Origin: Planctomycetota bacterium | GTDB taxonomy: Bacteria > Planctomycetota > UBA1135 > GCA-002686595 | Length of the DNA stretch: 64,000 nucleotides | Direction of reading: 5' to 3' | NCBI GenBank assembly: GCA_029250885.1 | Contig: JAQXEK010000023.1 | Span: 1-64,000, forward strand | Shown: positions 49,323 through 58,998 of the stretch, piece by piece | Numbering within the stretch: position 1 is the first letter of the stretch | Layout: every line of letters begins with the position of its first letter | Notes under the pieces: generated by a model | Databases searched by the model: none | What the model saw: the letters and a program-made list of their open reading frames with translations, nothing else | Told to the model about the DNA's origin: nothing | Position numbers and translations under genes: made by a program

Positions 49323-51686
49323 CTACTTTCGGCGGTTGATCACAATGCTAACGTCAGAAGAAAAGGCATTTGAGACCAGGATGTCCAAGCTTCCCTTTCC
49401 GATCAAATCGGCGAAGGTGACCTCAAGGGGGCCGAGCCCTACGCCAAGGTCGCTTTGCCGCGCCAAGATGAGTTTACCTTCCCTGTAGCTTGTCAGCCAC
49501 AGGTTGGCGGCGTGGCTGTTCTGGGCGGCCAAGACAAGGTCTTCCGTGCCGTCCAGGTTCAGGTCCGCTGCGGCGAACCCCGCCGGGGCTAGCCCAGTGG
49601 CCACGGTCGCAACGACTTGTTCTTTAAGGCTGCCGACAAAGAGGTGCGCCGAGCAGTTGCCCGGACTCGTCCCTTGGCTTCCAAGCCACAGGGCCACCAG
49701 GTCGTCGCTGCCGTCCCCGTCCAGGTCGGCGGCGAGCAGCCTCGAAGGTCCCTGGGTCCGGGGCCCAGTCCTTTGGGGGCGCGCCACCTGTCCGACCTGG
49801 TCACCAGTAGCCGCATCGATCAGGGCGACCCCCTTTGCCAGGCCTACGGCCAGCAAGGGAACGCGCGCGTCGCTCGCCTGGTCTTTGCGCACCAGGACTG
49901 CCATGGACGTGGGGTGGTCGTCGCCGGTCCAAGTGATGGGGGCTCCGAGGGGGACGAGCACAATCGGCTCGCCCTCTTTACGTGGCTCGACCCGATAGGT
50001 CGCTAGACTGCGGTTCACAAGGTCTAGCATCACCAGGTCATCGGTACCGTCCATGTCCACATCGTGCGCCAACAGGCCAGCCGTAGTGGACGCGGGAACG
50101 CGGTCGCCGTTGGGCCCTCGGACCTCGAGGATGCCGAACTCTCCGCCCCTCTGTTTGCCGAGCACGACGAGGCGCCCCGACCCGCCGGCAGGCTCGGCCA
50201 AGAGCATCAATTCTGTAGGTCGATCGGGTCCTTGGAAGCGCGCCGATTGCAGCGCGGCCGGCGACCCACCGACAGGGATTCGAGTCGCAAGCCTAAGGCT
50301 GCCAAAGCTATCATTGACTAAGATCGAGAGGCTGCCGTCGGCGGCATCCAGGGTCGCCACCTCGGGCTTGTCGTCGCCGTTCATGTCCAGGGCGGCGATC
50401 CCCAACGGGTTCGTGCCGACCTTGACCCTGCGCGCTTGGGCGAATGCGGGCTTGCCATTTTTGAGCAGCCCCGTTCCCGGCATGAGCGAGATCGAGTTTG
50501 CTCCGCGGCAAGCTACGGCCAAGTCCTCGAGACCATCCCCGTCGTAGTCCGCCACGGCTAAATCCCAGGGGTCCTGGCCGGCGTACTCCGACAGCGAGAC
50601 GCTGGTGCCTGCCGCTGTGAATGAGCCCATCACGCTGTAGCCTTGGTCGTTTTGCCCCAGGCTCACAAGATCCTGCTTGCCATCCCGGTCTAGGTCCGCC
50701 ACCGCCAGGGCCATGGGCACAAGGCCGATCTGCTTGAGGGGTTTGCCCGCCCCCGGCGTGTCTGAGAAGCGCGCTGGGGCTGGCTTGCCCAGGCCGAAGA
50801 CCAAAACTCGCCTGTCGCCGCCAAGGAAGATCTGCTCCAGGTCGCCGTCGCCGTCTAAGTCCGCCTCGCCCGCTGAGCGAGGGATGCCATCAAAGGGCAG
50901 CGTCTGGGTGGCCTCGAGCTGCCCGTTGGATGCGGTTCGGAAGAGGTGCAGGCTCTCGTCGGATTGGGTCAAGGCCACCACGCTGCCGTCAGCGAGTGCC
51001 AAGACTCCAACGGGCCTGGCGCCGATGTCGATGGTGCTGGTCTCGCGCACGCCGGCGGCGTCCACCGTGAGCGCGTGCAGTCCACCAAAACGATCTGCGA
51101 GATAGAGCTGCCCCGCGCTGCCGGCCAAGGCTGCTAGGGCCCGTGGCGTCGCATCCAGATCCAGGGTGCCCGTCGCAGTCAAGGTGCCGGCAGCGGCTCC
51201 GTCTCCCACGTCGATGATCGCGAGCTGCTTGGTCTCGGCCGATGCGACCGCAATTCGCGGCGGTGTGCCGAAGACGACGGGAGCGATGGGATAGTCGCCA
51301 ATGTCGAGGCGCGCCTGGCGCTCGTTGCTTAGGCCGTTGGGTCCTCCGAAGAAGACGCGCACTTGCCCGGGCTTCTCGATGACCACCGCCAGGTCGGCGT
51401 AACCGTCGGCATCAAAGTCGGCGGCGCAGGCCCCGAGTGGCCTTGCACCAAGGCCGAGCTCCCGTCGAGCCATGAGGTGAACTTCGCCCGTGGTGTGTCC
51501 TCTCGAGGCCACAGGGGCGGGCTCAGCGACCTGCTCCACAGTTATCTCCTGGTTGGCTGCTTCCGCCGGCACCGTTGATGGTGTGGGGGCAGCCGGGGCC
51601 TTACCGCAACTCCACATTCCAGTGGCACAAAGTCCTAGGACAAGCAGGGAAGAAGTTCGGCGCAGGGGCGTCAAGGTTTTAGGCAT
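49323..51686 (-). CDS. FG-GAP/VCBS-repeat lipoprotein
   Basis: 787 residues. The signal SLLVLGLCATGMWSCGKAP ends in a Cys suitable for lipidation (lipobox slightly unusual, MWSC). The mature protein is built of repeats each bearing a calcium-binding D-x-D-x-D-G loop: DFDADGYADLAVV, DLDGDGDLEQ, DLDRDGKQDLV, DYDGDGLEDLAV, DVDMDGTDDLV, DLDGDGSDDLV and DLNLDGTEDLV. These form one or two integrin-like beta-propellers. Such proteins sit on the outer membrane or in the periplasm and bind calcium and other proteins or glycans. Monocistronic and divergent from the gene at 51979. Confidence 0.9.
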   Translation of the reverse strand: MPKTLTPLRRTSSLLVLGLCATGMWSCGKAPAAPTPSTVPAEAANQEITVEQVAEPAPVASRGHTTGEVHLMARRELGLGARPLGACAADFDADGYADLAVVIEKPGQVRVFFGGPNGLSNERQARLDIGDYPIAPVVFGTPPRIAVASAETKQLAIIDVGDGAAAGTLTATGTLDLDATPRALAALAGSAGQLYLADRFGGLHALTVDAAGVRETSTIDIGARPVGVLALADGSVVALTQSDESLHLFRTASNGQLEATQTLPFDGIPRSAGEADLDGDGDLEQIFLGGDRRVLVFGLGKPAPARFSDTPGAGKPLKQIGLVPMALAVADLDRDGKQDLVSLGQNDQGYSVMGSFTAAGTSVSLSEYAGQDPWDLAVADYDGDGLEDLAVACRGANSISLMPGTGLLKNGKPAFAQARRVKVGTNPLGIAALDMNGDDKPEVATLDAADGSLSILVNDSFGSLRLATRIPVGGSPAALQSARFQGPDRPTELMLLAEPAGGSGRLVVLGKQRGGEFGILEVRGPNGDRVPASTTAGLLAHDVDMDGTDDLVMLDLVNRSLATYRVEPRKEGEPIVLVPLGAPITWTGDDHPTSMAVLVRKDQASDARVPLLAVGLAKGVALIDAATGDQVGQVARPQRTGPRTQGPSRLLAADLDGDGSDDLVALWLGSQGTSPGNCSAHLFVGSLKEQVVATVATGLAPAGFAAADLNLDGTEDLVLAAQNSHAANLWLTSYREGKLILARQSDLGVGLGPLEVTFADLIGKGSLDILVSNAFSSDVSIVINRRK

Positions 51687-51978
51687 CAGGGCAGCTGTCG
51701 AATTCGATCGTTGTCGCTGTGACCATTTCGTTGCGACTGGCTAATTAGGGCTCGTGGCGGCCGCCGCGGCTCGAGATCGACATTCCTTAGCGTCGGAACG
51801 CTTGGGTTGCACCATGTCGCATCCTGTGCCGTGGCGGTTCGTCCGTTTTTATTCGCCGCGCAAGCTGGGATAGCTTGCCCCAACAGCACGAGGACGGGAT
51901 CCTTGTCCCGACTTCCTTGCTCTGGTTAGGGAGGCGAGCCGTTATCCTACAGCCCCGATCGAACCTCCAACTAGTGAT
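51687..51978. promoter_or_regulatory. Divergent promoter region
   Basis: 292 bases separate the FG-GAP lipoprotein (minus) from the carboxypeptidase-regulatory-like protein (plus), so both promoters lie here. I found no convincing hexamer pair, operator palindrome or RNA gene. Confidence 0.4.
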
Positions 51979-53706
51979 TTGAAGTCAAACCGGAACTCTC
52001 CCCTGCTGCTGATCTTACTTGCCATTGCCCTGGGCGTGGGGGGGTGGTTCATCTTGGATTCGAGTCCCGCAGCACAACCCGCGGACTTAGGCGGTTCGTC
52101 TTTGGCGGGGCCAAACATTGGCGACGAGCCCAGTCTGGCCAAGGCCAAGGTCAGCGCGGCGCGCCTGCCCGAGCCTAGGGCGGGGGACTCCATCGGGTCC
52201 AAGCTCAATAATATCCTCTGGCCTCTTGAGGTCGAGCTGGACCTGCTTGAGCCCGGAGATATCCCTAAAGTCAAGGGCGTGTCAGCCCTTGGAGCTGGTG
52301 CCGTGGCGATCCTCCGTGGGCGCGTTGGCGGCGACAGTGACTCCGGCGCTATGGCCACGGTGACTTTTGTCGAGGGGCCGAACAAGGGCCGCGTTCTTCA
52401 GACCGATGCCGAGGGCAAGTTCGGCGCGACGAACCTGCTGCCGGGCTTGGCGATTGTGGAGATTACCGGTGACCGTCTGGTTGGTGCGCGCCGGGAGGTC
52501 CGCCTGCGACAACGCCGGGAGACCCTGCTAAACATCGGCTTTGGACGCCTAGGCACACTCCAAGGCCAGGTGCTGGACAAGGGGGGTGATCCCCTAGAGG
52601 CCGTGCGCGTACAGGTCGACATGGGCGTTTCCTACACCGATGAAGAGGGGCATTTTTGGCTGCCAAACTTGGCCTCGGGTCTCTCATTCGTGGAGCTATC
52701 GCTGGATGGCTTTGCAGCCCACCGCGAGAACGTCAACATCACCGCAAACCATGTGGTCGACCCAAATCGATTAAAGTACGTCATGGCCCCGGGCGCGACC
52801 CTGAACTTGGACTTGAAGGGCATGGTCGGCGGCCCTGGGCCTGCCCTGGTCTATCTGAGTGCGGGTAACCCCAAGGGCTCTCGGACCTTCCCGTTTTATG
52901 CGCGTAATCCGATCGAGGTCAATCCCGGTGGCGTCACGTCGATTCCGAACCTACCCCGGGAGTTGATCAGTGTGCGCGTCTTCCGGCCCGGTGCCGAGTG
53001 CACGACGCCCATGCGCAACATCAACTTGCAGGCCGGCCAGGAGCGCACCCTCGAGATGGAGCTGAAGTCCACGATGAAGCTGACCGGCATCGTGAAGGCC
53101 GACGGTGCCCCTGCAGCGGGAGTGCTGGTTACCCTTCAGGCCCCCAATGAGGTCGAGGCCGCTCTTGGCTACTATCGCCAGCCTGCGAACTTCCTCGAGT
53201 CCGATGTCATGGCGCCGATCCCTGTCTCGGTCCAGACGGTGCGCACCGGGAGTGACGGGCGCTTCACCTTGACCGCCTGGAGCGACATCACCCCATCGCG
53301 CTACCTCAGCGCGATGTCATCGAACGGCGAACTCACCGCCATTAAGATCGTGGGCGCCAAAGATGAGGTGGTAGAGCTCGACCTCGAACCACGTGCTGAG
53401 GGCGCGGGGGTGCTGAGCTTCGAGGTCACCGATCGCTTCCAGGGGCTGCCCATTGCCTGGCGCGTGAACGGCGAGCCTATGGATCCCTTCGTGCTCGATC
53501 CGGCGGACGACCTCGAATTCGAAGGGCTTGCCCCTGGCCGCTGGGGCGTGCGGGCTCGGTGGGATCACTGGGAGCTCATGGAGAGCAACGACTACGAGAT
53601 CCGAGACGAGGAGACCGCCACGGGCTTCATCGAACTGCCCGAGGACGCAGTCATTGGCCAGGACCCGGAGACCTGGCTGCGGGCGGGCAAGGAGTATCCC
53701 CTCTAG
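51979..53706 (+). CDS. Membrane-anchored carboxypeptidase-regulatory-like repeat protein
   Basis: 575 residues with a TTG start (51979). An N-terminal anchor (LLLILLAIALGVGGWFIL) is followed by an Ala/Pro/Gly linker and several CarboxypepD_reg-like (transthyretin-fold) beta-sandwiches. These show the usual pattern of a variable strand then T-D-x-x-G-x-F/Y-x-x-x-x-L: LQTDAEGKFGATNLLPG, YTDEEGHFWLPNLASG and RTGSDGRFTLTAW. No protease or TonB domain is present. Likely a periplasmic adhesion or scaffolding protein, perhaps partnering the divergent FG-GAP lipoprotein. Monocistronic; hutH follows after 143 bases. Confidence 0.8.
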   Translation: MKSNRNSPLLLILLAIALGVGGWFILDSSPAAQPADLGGSSLAGPNIGDEPSLAKAKVSAARLPEPRAGDSIGSKLNNILWPLEVELDLLEPGDIPKVKGVSALGAGAVAILRGRVGGDSDSGAMATVTFVEGPNKGRVLQTDAEGKFGATNLLPGLAIVEITGDRLVGARREVRLRQRRETLLNIGFGRLGTLQGQVLDKGGDPLEAVRVQVDMGVSYTDEEGHFWLPNLASGLSFVELSLDGFAAHRENVNITANHVVDPNRLKYVMAPGATLNLDLKGMVGGPGPALVYLSAGNPKGSRTFPFYARNPIEVNPGGVTSIPNLPRELISVRVFRPGAECTTPMRNINLQAGQERTLEMELKSTMKLTGIVKADGAPAAGVLVTLQAPNEVEAALGYYRQPANFLESDVMAPIPVSVQTVRTGSDGRFTLTAWSDITPSRYLSAMSSNGELTAIKIVGAKDEVVELDLEPRAEGAGVLSFEVTDRFQGLPIAWRVNGEPMDPFVLDPADDLEFEGLAPGRWGVRARWDHWELMESNDYEIRDEETATGFIELPEDAVIGQDPETWLRAGKEYPL

Positions 53707-53744
53707 CAGCTGGGCTAATCCCTAGTTCGAGATGGAGGAATCTC

Positions 53745-53776
53745 TTGAGGACGCGATTCCGAACGGCGGGTAGAAT
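53745..53776 (+). promoter_or_regulatory. Possible hutH promoter
   Basis: TAGAAT at 53771-53776 is a good -10 hexamer 73 bases before the hutH ATG. The nearest -35-like sequence is TTGAGG at 53745-53750, but the 20-base spacer is long. Confidence 0.3.
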
Positions 53777-53849
53777 GCGCACGATGGGTTGGGCCAGCGG
53801 GCCCCGCTCCTGTCACGAGCCTCGGCCTCACTCGTAATCCCCTCCAGCT

Positions 53850-55412
53850 ATGCGCAATCTGACCCTAAACGGCATCTCCCTGACCCTCGATCACCTCGAT
53901 TGGATCTTTGGGGAGGAAGAGGTCGCCCTCGCGCTTGATCGCGGCGCGGCTAAGCGTGTGCAGGCGGCGCGGGATGTGGTCGACCAGCACGTGGAGGCTG
54001 GCAACATTGTCTACGGTTTGACGACCGGCTTCGGCAAGCTGAAGAACGTCGCTATCGCCCAGGAAGACCTTGCGACCCTGCAGCGCAACCTGATTATCTC
54101 CCACTGCACAGGCGTCGGCGAGCCCATGGAGCCAGCGGAGGTTAGGGCGGTGCAGGTCTTGCGGCTAAACGGGATCGTGCGCGGCCACTCGGGGCTGCGC
54201 TTCGAGATCGTGCAGCAGCTCGTTCGTCTCTTTAATAAAGGCTTCGTACCCGAGGTGCCGCGCAAGGGTTCGGTCGGGGCGTCCGGAGACTTGGCGCCCC
54301 TCGCGCACATGGCTGCTACCTACATGGGGGTCGGTCACGCCTACGTGCGCAGCGTGACTAAGTCCGGTGCGGTGAAGTACAAGCGCATGACCGCCGCTAA
54401 GGCCCTAGCTTCTGTGGGGGAGAAGCCCGCGGAGTTTGCCGCCAAGGAGGGCCTGGGCCTGATCAACGGAACCGAGGTCATTAAGTCTGTGCTCGCCCGG
54501 GCTGTCTCTCGGGCGACGAACCTCTCCAAGGCCTGCGACATCGTTGCCTCCCTGACCATCGAAGCCCTGAACGGCTCGATTAAGCCCTTCGACGCGCGCT
54601 TCGCCGAGCTCAAGGGCCACGCCGGCCACAGCCGCACTTCAAGTAACGTACGCAGGCTCCTAAAGGGCTCGAAGGTGCTCAAGAGCCATGCCGATTGCGA
54701 CCGTGTGCAAGATCCCTATTCCCTGCGCTGCGTCCCCCAGGTTCATGGCGCCTTCAAGACCGCCCTCGAGCACGTCCGCGGCATCTTGACCGACGAGCTC
54801 TCCAGTGTCACCGACAACCCGATCCTGTTTCCCCTGACCGGTGAGGTCATCTCCGCCGGCCAGTTTCACGGCCAGCCCCTGTCCATGATCGCGGACTACC
54901 TGGCCCTGTCCCTGTGCACCCTAGCTAACATCTCCGAGCGCCGCGTCGAACAGCTTGTCAACCCGGACCTCAACGACCTGCCGCCGTTCCTGACGCCTGA
55001 ACCAGGACTCAACTCGGGCCTAATGATTGCCCAGGTTACCGCCGCCGCCTTGGTATCCGAGAACAAGGGTCACGCCCACCCCGCCAGTGTCGACACCGTA
55101 CCCACGAGTGCGAACCAAGAGGACCACGTATCCATGGGTATGGCCGCAGCGCGTAAAATTCACGCGATCCTGGACAATACCGAGGCTGTGGTTGGGATCG
55201 AGTTGATGTGCGCTGGCCAGGCCCGCGACTTTAACGCGGACCATCGGCCGGGCAAGGGCGCTGCGGCCGCCCACGCGATTCTGCGTACCCGCGTCAAGAC
55301 CCTCGGCGCGGACCGCTATCTTCACCCGGACTTGCTGGCCGCCGGCAAACTCGTCTCCGGTGGCGAGCTGGTTACCGCTGTCCAAAAGGCAGCGGGCAAG
55401 CTCGAGAGCTAG
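53850..55412 (+). CDS. hutH: Histidine ammonia-lyase
   Basis: 520 residues, close to the usual 510. VYGLTTGFGKLKNV holds the conserved catalytic Tyr and Gly-rich loop. KGSVGASGDLAPLAHMA near residues 140-155 contains the Ala-Ser-Gly triplet (about 144-146) that cyclises to the MIO cofactor. GQFHGQPLSMIADYLAL and QEDHVSMGMAAARK follow. It deaminates histidine to trans-urocanate in the cytoplasm. A phenylalanine/tyrosine ammonia-lyase is made unlikely by hutU immediately downstream. No hutI, hutG or hutC gene is in this window. Confidence 0.95.
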   Translation: MRNLTLNGISLTLDHLDWIFGEEEVALALDRGAAKRVQAARDVVDQHVEAGNIVYGLTTGFGKLKNVAIAQEDLATLQRNLIISHCTGVGEPMEPAEVRAVQVLRLNGIVRGHSGLRFEIVQQLVRLFNKGFVPEVPRKGSVGASGDLAPLAHMAATYMGVGHAYVRSVTKSGAVKYKRMTAAKALASVGEKPAEFAAKEGLGLINGTEVIKSVLARAVSRATNLSKACDIVASLTIEALNGSIKPFDARFAELKGHAGHSRTSSNVRRLLKGSKVLKSHADCDRVQDPYSLRCVPQVHGAFKTALEHVRGILTDELSSVTDNPILFPLTGEVISAGQFHGQPLSMIADYLALSLCTLANISERRVEQLVNPDLNDLPPFLTPEPGLNSGLMIAQVTAAALVSENKGHAHPASVDTVPTSANQEDHVSMGMAAARKIHAILDNTEAVVGIELMCAGQARDFNADHRPGKGAAAAHAILRTRVKTLGADRYLHPDLLAAGKLVSGGELVTAVQKAAGKLES

Positions 55413-55573
55413 GGCTCTCTTGGGTCGAAGGCCCACGTGCAGGTGCTGGGATCGAAAAGCAAGGATTGAAGTAAAAATGGGGAAATGTGCAGTGAGTGCG
55501 GATTTGGAGGGGGAGTGGTTTCGATAAACTGAGTGCTCTGTTCGTCCTTCCAATCAATTGCGCTTGAACTTCA

Positions 55574-57268
55574 ATGTCTGACCTTTCGACGACCCAAGAC
55601 CCCTTCTCCGCGATCCCCACCGGCGCCCAGCAGTCGCCCCGGGGCACCGAGCTTTCTTGTGTGAACTGGAAGGTCGAGGCGCCCATGCGCCTGCTGCTGA
55701 ACAACCTGGACCCTGAGGTGGCCGAGGATCCGGACAACCTGATTGTCTACGGGGGCAGCGGCAAGGCGGCCCGGGATTGGCCTAGTTTCCAAGCTATCGT
55801 TGGTACCTTGCAGCGTCTCAAGGCGGATGAGACCCTCTTGGTGCAGAGTGGCAAGCCCGTCGGTGTCTTTCGGACCCATGAAGGTGCGCCGCGGGTCTTG
55901 ATCGCAAACTCGAATCTAGTGGGTAAGTGGGCGACCTGGGAGCACTTCCGCAAGCTCGAGGACGAGGGCAAGATGATGTACGGCCAGATGACGGCAGGGT
56001 CTTGGATCTACATCGGCTCCCAGGGCATTCTTCAGGGGACCTATGAGACCTTCGCTGCGGCAGCTAAGCAGCACTTTGGAGGGACCCTTAAGGGCCGCTT
56101 GGTTGTGACCGGTGGACTCGGTGGCATGGGCGGTGCTCAACCCCTCGCGGCGACAATGAACGAGGCGACTTGCCTTGGTGCGGACGTGGACGAGAGCCGC
56201 ATCCAGAAGCGACTCGATACACGCTATTGCGACGTGATGCTTCACGACATCGACGAGGCAATCGACTTGGCCCTTGAGTGGAAACGCGCCGGCATCGCGA
56301 AGTCAATCGGCGTCGTAGCTAACGCGGTGGACCTCTTGCATCGCATGATCGAGCGAAACGTTACCCCGGACATCCTGACCGACCAGACCAGCGCCCACGA
56401 TCCCGTTGATGGTTACGTGCCGAATGGCATGGCCTACGGCGCTGCGCTCACCCTGCGCAAGTCAGACCCAGCGAAGTACGAGGCCGAGTCCCTACGCACG
56501 ATGGTGGACCACGTGCGCGCGATGCTTCTGCTGCAAGAGCGCGGCGCCGACACCTTTGACTACGGCAACAACCTGCGCGGTTTCGCAAAAGAAGCTGGCT
56601 GCGAGGAGGCGTTCGGGTTTGAGGGGTTCGTGCCAAAATATGTCCGCCCACTCTTCTGTGAGGGCAAGGGGCCGTTCCGCTGGGTGGCTCTCTCCGGCGA
56701 CCCCGCGGACATCGCAGTCACGGACCAGATCATCTTGGACCTGTTCCCCGAGGACGAGGCCCTTGGCCGCTGGATTCGTATGGCGGGCGAGCGCATTGCC
56801 TACCAGGGGCTGCCGGCGCGGATCTGCTGGCTTGGCTATGGCGAGCGCGCGAAGGCCGGACTCGCGTTCAACGAGGCGGTAAAGGACGGAAGGATCTCCG
56901 CTCCAATCGCGATCGGCCGCGATCACTTGGATTGCGGCTCGGTCGCGTCGCCGAACCGCGAGACCGAGGCGATGAAGGATGGCACAGACGCCGTGGGAGA
57001 CTGGCCCATTCTAAACGCGATGCTCAACGTCGCGAGTGGGGCATCCTGGGTCTCATTCCACCACGGCGGTGGCGTGGGGATCGGTTACAGCCTGCACTCG
57101 GGCCAGGTGACTGTTGCCGATGGAACGGACGAGGCTGCTGCTGCGGTCGAGCGCGTCTTGACCAATGACCCGGGCACCGGAGTCATGCGTCATGTGGATG
57201 CGGGCTACTCCGAGGCGGAAGACTGCGCCCGGGACCGAGGCATCGACCTACCTATGCTGGACGCCTAG
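55574..57268 (+). CDS. hutU: Urocanate hydratase
   Basis: 564 residues, the family length. [20 protein letters not shown] is the NAD-binding glycine-rich motif, and [37 protein letters not shown] and [19 protein letters not shown] are highly conserved in the family. It hydrates urocanate to imidazolonepropionate using NAD as an electrophile. 161 bases separate it from hutH, wide enough for its own promoter. Downstream steps of the pathway must be encoded elsewhere. Confidence 0.96.
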   Translation: MSDLSTTQDPFSAIPTGAQQSPRGTELSCVNWKVEAPMRLLLNNLDPEVAEDPDNLIVYGGSGKAARDWPSFQAIVGTLQRLKADETLLVQSGKPVGVFRTHEGAPRVLIANSNLVGKWATWEHFRKLEDEGKMMYGQMTAGSWIYIGSQGILQGTYETFAAAAKQHFGGTLKGRLVVTGGLGGMGGAQPLAATMNEATCLGADVDESRIQKRLDTRYCDVMLHDIDEAIDLALEWKRAGIAKSIGVVANAVDLLHRMIERNVTPDILTDQTSAHDPVDGYVPNGMAYGAALTLRKSDPAKYEAESLRTMVDHVRAMLLLQERGADTFDYGNNLRGFAKEAGCEEAFGFEGFVPKYVRPLFCEGKGPFRWVALSGDPADIAVTDQIILDLFPEDEALGRWIRMAGERIAYQGLPARICWLGYGERAKAGLAFNEAVKDGRISAPIAIGRDHLDCGSVASPNRETEAMKDGTDAVGDWPILNAMLNVASGASWVSFHHGGGVGIGYSLHSGQVTVADGTDEAAAAVERVLTNDPGTGVMRHVDAGYSEAEDCARDRGIDLPMLDA

Positions 57269-57640
57269 GCCAGGCGCGCTAGCTAAGGTCTAGGGCAGAA
57301 AGAGGCCCAGCTACGGATTTTATAGGGCGCTCTTCAAATCTTTAGGCTTGGGCTGGGCGTGAAGATACAGCCAGGCAAGCGGCCATGACTCTAGGTCTTG
57401 GCCAACTGGAGAGGCCACAGGCCTTGACCCGGAATTCCATAACTGCCCCCTGGCTCGTTCCCCTTTTCGGGACACCGGCGTGTCTTTCTCTACGCAGGGC
57501 GATGGGCCCTCTTCCATCTAAAGAGCAGGCTGGCGCGTTGTCGATAGTTTTGGCCCTCCCCGCGCTCTCGGCGTGGAGCTTTTGCGCTTGGTCATGCAAG
57601 GTCCACTCGCACCCTCGCTAACACTTAACGCACTCAGCCC
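57269..57640 (+). promoter_or_regulatory. 372-base gap before cheD, with a sigma-28-like element
   Basis: No gene is evident. TAAA at 57519-57522 and GTCGATAG at 57540-57547 resemble the flagellar sigma-28 promoter (TAAA and GCCGATAA), but with a 17-base gap instead of 15. The -10-like match lies 94 bases before the cheD ATG. Because CheD is a chemotaxis protein this is suggestive, but a chance match is quite possible. Confidence 0.3.
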
Positions 57641-58156
57641 ATGTCATCTTCCACACCCAAAGGCCAGTTCGGCAAGCGCATTGTCGTCGGTGTTGGCGAC
57701 ATGCAAGCAGCTTCTAAAGAAGCTGGCATCATTACGACCAGCGCCCTTGGCTCCTGCATGGGGTTGACCGTCTATGACCCTGTTGCCAAGGTCGGAGGCA
57801 TGTTGCACTACATGCTGGTCCAACCGCAAGAGAGGGAGAAAGCTCGCGCCAATCCGCACATGTATGCTCTGTCCGGAGTCCCGGCCTTGTTCCGCGCGGT
57901 CCAAGAACTGGGTGGTGTGAGAGGGCGCCTGATTGTCTGCGCAGCTGGCGGCGCGGAGATTATGGACGACGAGGACGGCCACAGCATCGGGAAGCGCAAC
58001 CACTCGATCCTGCGTAGGCTCTTTTGGAAGAACGGAATTGTTCTCCACGCCGAGGACTGCGGCGGTCACGCAGCTCGCCTAATGTCGCTTGACCTTGCAA
58101 CCGGAAAGGTAACCAGCACGATTCAGGAGGAAGAGACACAGCTATGGCCCAGATAG
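57641..58156 (+). CDS. cheD: Chemoreceptor glutamine deamidase CheD
   Basis: 171 residues. IITTSALGSCMGLTVYD contains the catalytic Cys39 with the preceding Thr, and GGMLHYMLVQP contains catalytic His56, the Cys-His-Thr triad of CheD. The C-terminal phrase LMSLDLATGKVTST is also characteristic. CheD deamidates receptor glutamines and can interact with CheC or CheY. It overlaps the HDOD gene by 13 bases, so the two are translated together. No che or mcp gene is in the window, so the output pathway lies elsewhere. Confidence 0.92.
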   Translation: MSSSTPKGQFGKRIVVGVGDMQAASKEAGIITTSALGSCMGLTVYDPVAKVGGMLHYMLVQPQEREKARANPHMYALSGVPALFRAVQELGGVRGRLIVCAAGGAEIMDDEDGHSIGKRNHSILRRLFWKNGIVLHAEDCGGHAARLMSLDLATGKVTSTIQEEETQLWPR

Positions 58157-58998
58157 ACCAAATCCTCAACCGACTCGACAGGCTTCCCGCCATCCCCGTT
58201 GCGGTGACCCAGTTGATCTCAAACCTCTGTAGCTCGTCCGATGATCCCGACAAGGAATCTACCGCACACATCGTTATGCGCGACAGCGCATTGACGGCAT
58301 CGGTCCTGAAGGCGGCAAACTCCGCGACCGCAGGTTTTAGCGTCCCGGCAGTCTGCGTGCAAGAGGCCCTTCAGCGGGTGGGCGAGAACCACCTGCTAAA
58401 GATCGCCCTGGCCCACGCATCCCAGCAAGCCCTCGGCGGAGAGATCGCCGAGTACGGGCTTGGAAGCGGCGAGGCTTGGTTAGGCGCATTGGTGGGCGCT
58501 TTGGCCGCAGAGGAGATCTCTAAGTACACCCGCAAGGGAGACCCGAATGTAGCCTTCACGGCGGGACTCCTGCGGGACATTGGCAAGCTAGCCATGGGGC
58601 TAGTTGTCGACCCTGCGAAGATCGGAACCCTGCTCTCGGAGAGCATCGAAGACATCACGAGTCGCGAGCGAGCGGAGTGGGGCTTCGACCATGCCCAAGT
58701 CGGCGCAGCCCTCGGCCGTGTATGGGGACTGCCGGATGAGTTGCTTAACGGCATCCGTTTCCATCACACCCCCCCAAGCGATGACATGGCAGAGGACCTC
58801 TACGACATCGTGCACTGCGCAGACAATATGGCCCTAACCCTTGGATATGGCGTCGGCATAGACGGGCTTAAATACTCGATTAACCTGGAGAGCCGCGAGA
58901 ACCTGTCCCTAAACCGCGCCGCATTCGAAGACATTCTCGTTTCGGTCCGCCTGCGCATGAACAATTTCCTTGATGACACCCAAGGCCAGGCAGCCTAG
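58144..58998 (+). CDS. HDOD-domain signalling protein
   Basis: 284 residues. The HDOD domain fills about residues 10-215: LDRLPAIPVAVTQLISNLCS, IVMRDSALTASVLKAANSAT and VQEALQRVGENHLLKIALAH are its conserved segments. GLLRDIGKLAMGL shows Arg in place of the catalytic His of true HD hydrolases, as expected for HDOD. The remaining part (VGAALGRVWGLPDELLNGIRFHHTP) completes the fold. HDOD proteins act as non-enzymatic adaptors in chemotaxis, motility and stress signalling. It overlaps cheD by 13 bases, implying a joint task. Its stop shares CTAG (58995-58998) with the convergent kinase gene. Confidence 0.9.
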   Translation: MAQIDQILNRLDRLPAIPVAVTQLISNLCSSSDDPDKESTAHIVMRDSALTASVLKAANSATAGFSVPAVCVQEALQRVGENHLLKIALAHASQQALGGEIAEYGLGSGEAWLGALVGALAAEEISKYTRKGDPNVAFTAGLLRDIGKLAMGLVVDPAKIGTLLSESIEDITSRERAEWGFDHAQVGAALGRVWGLPDELLNGIRFHHTPPSDDMAEDLYDIVHCADNMALTLGYGVGIDGLKYSINLESRENLSLNRAAFEDILVSVRLRMNNFLDDTQGQAA

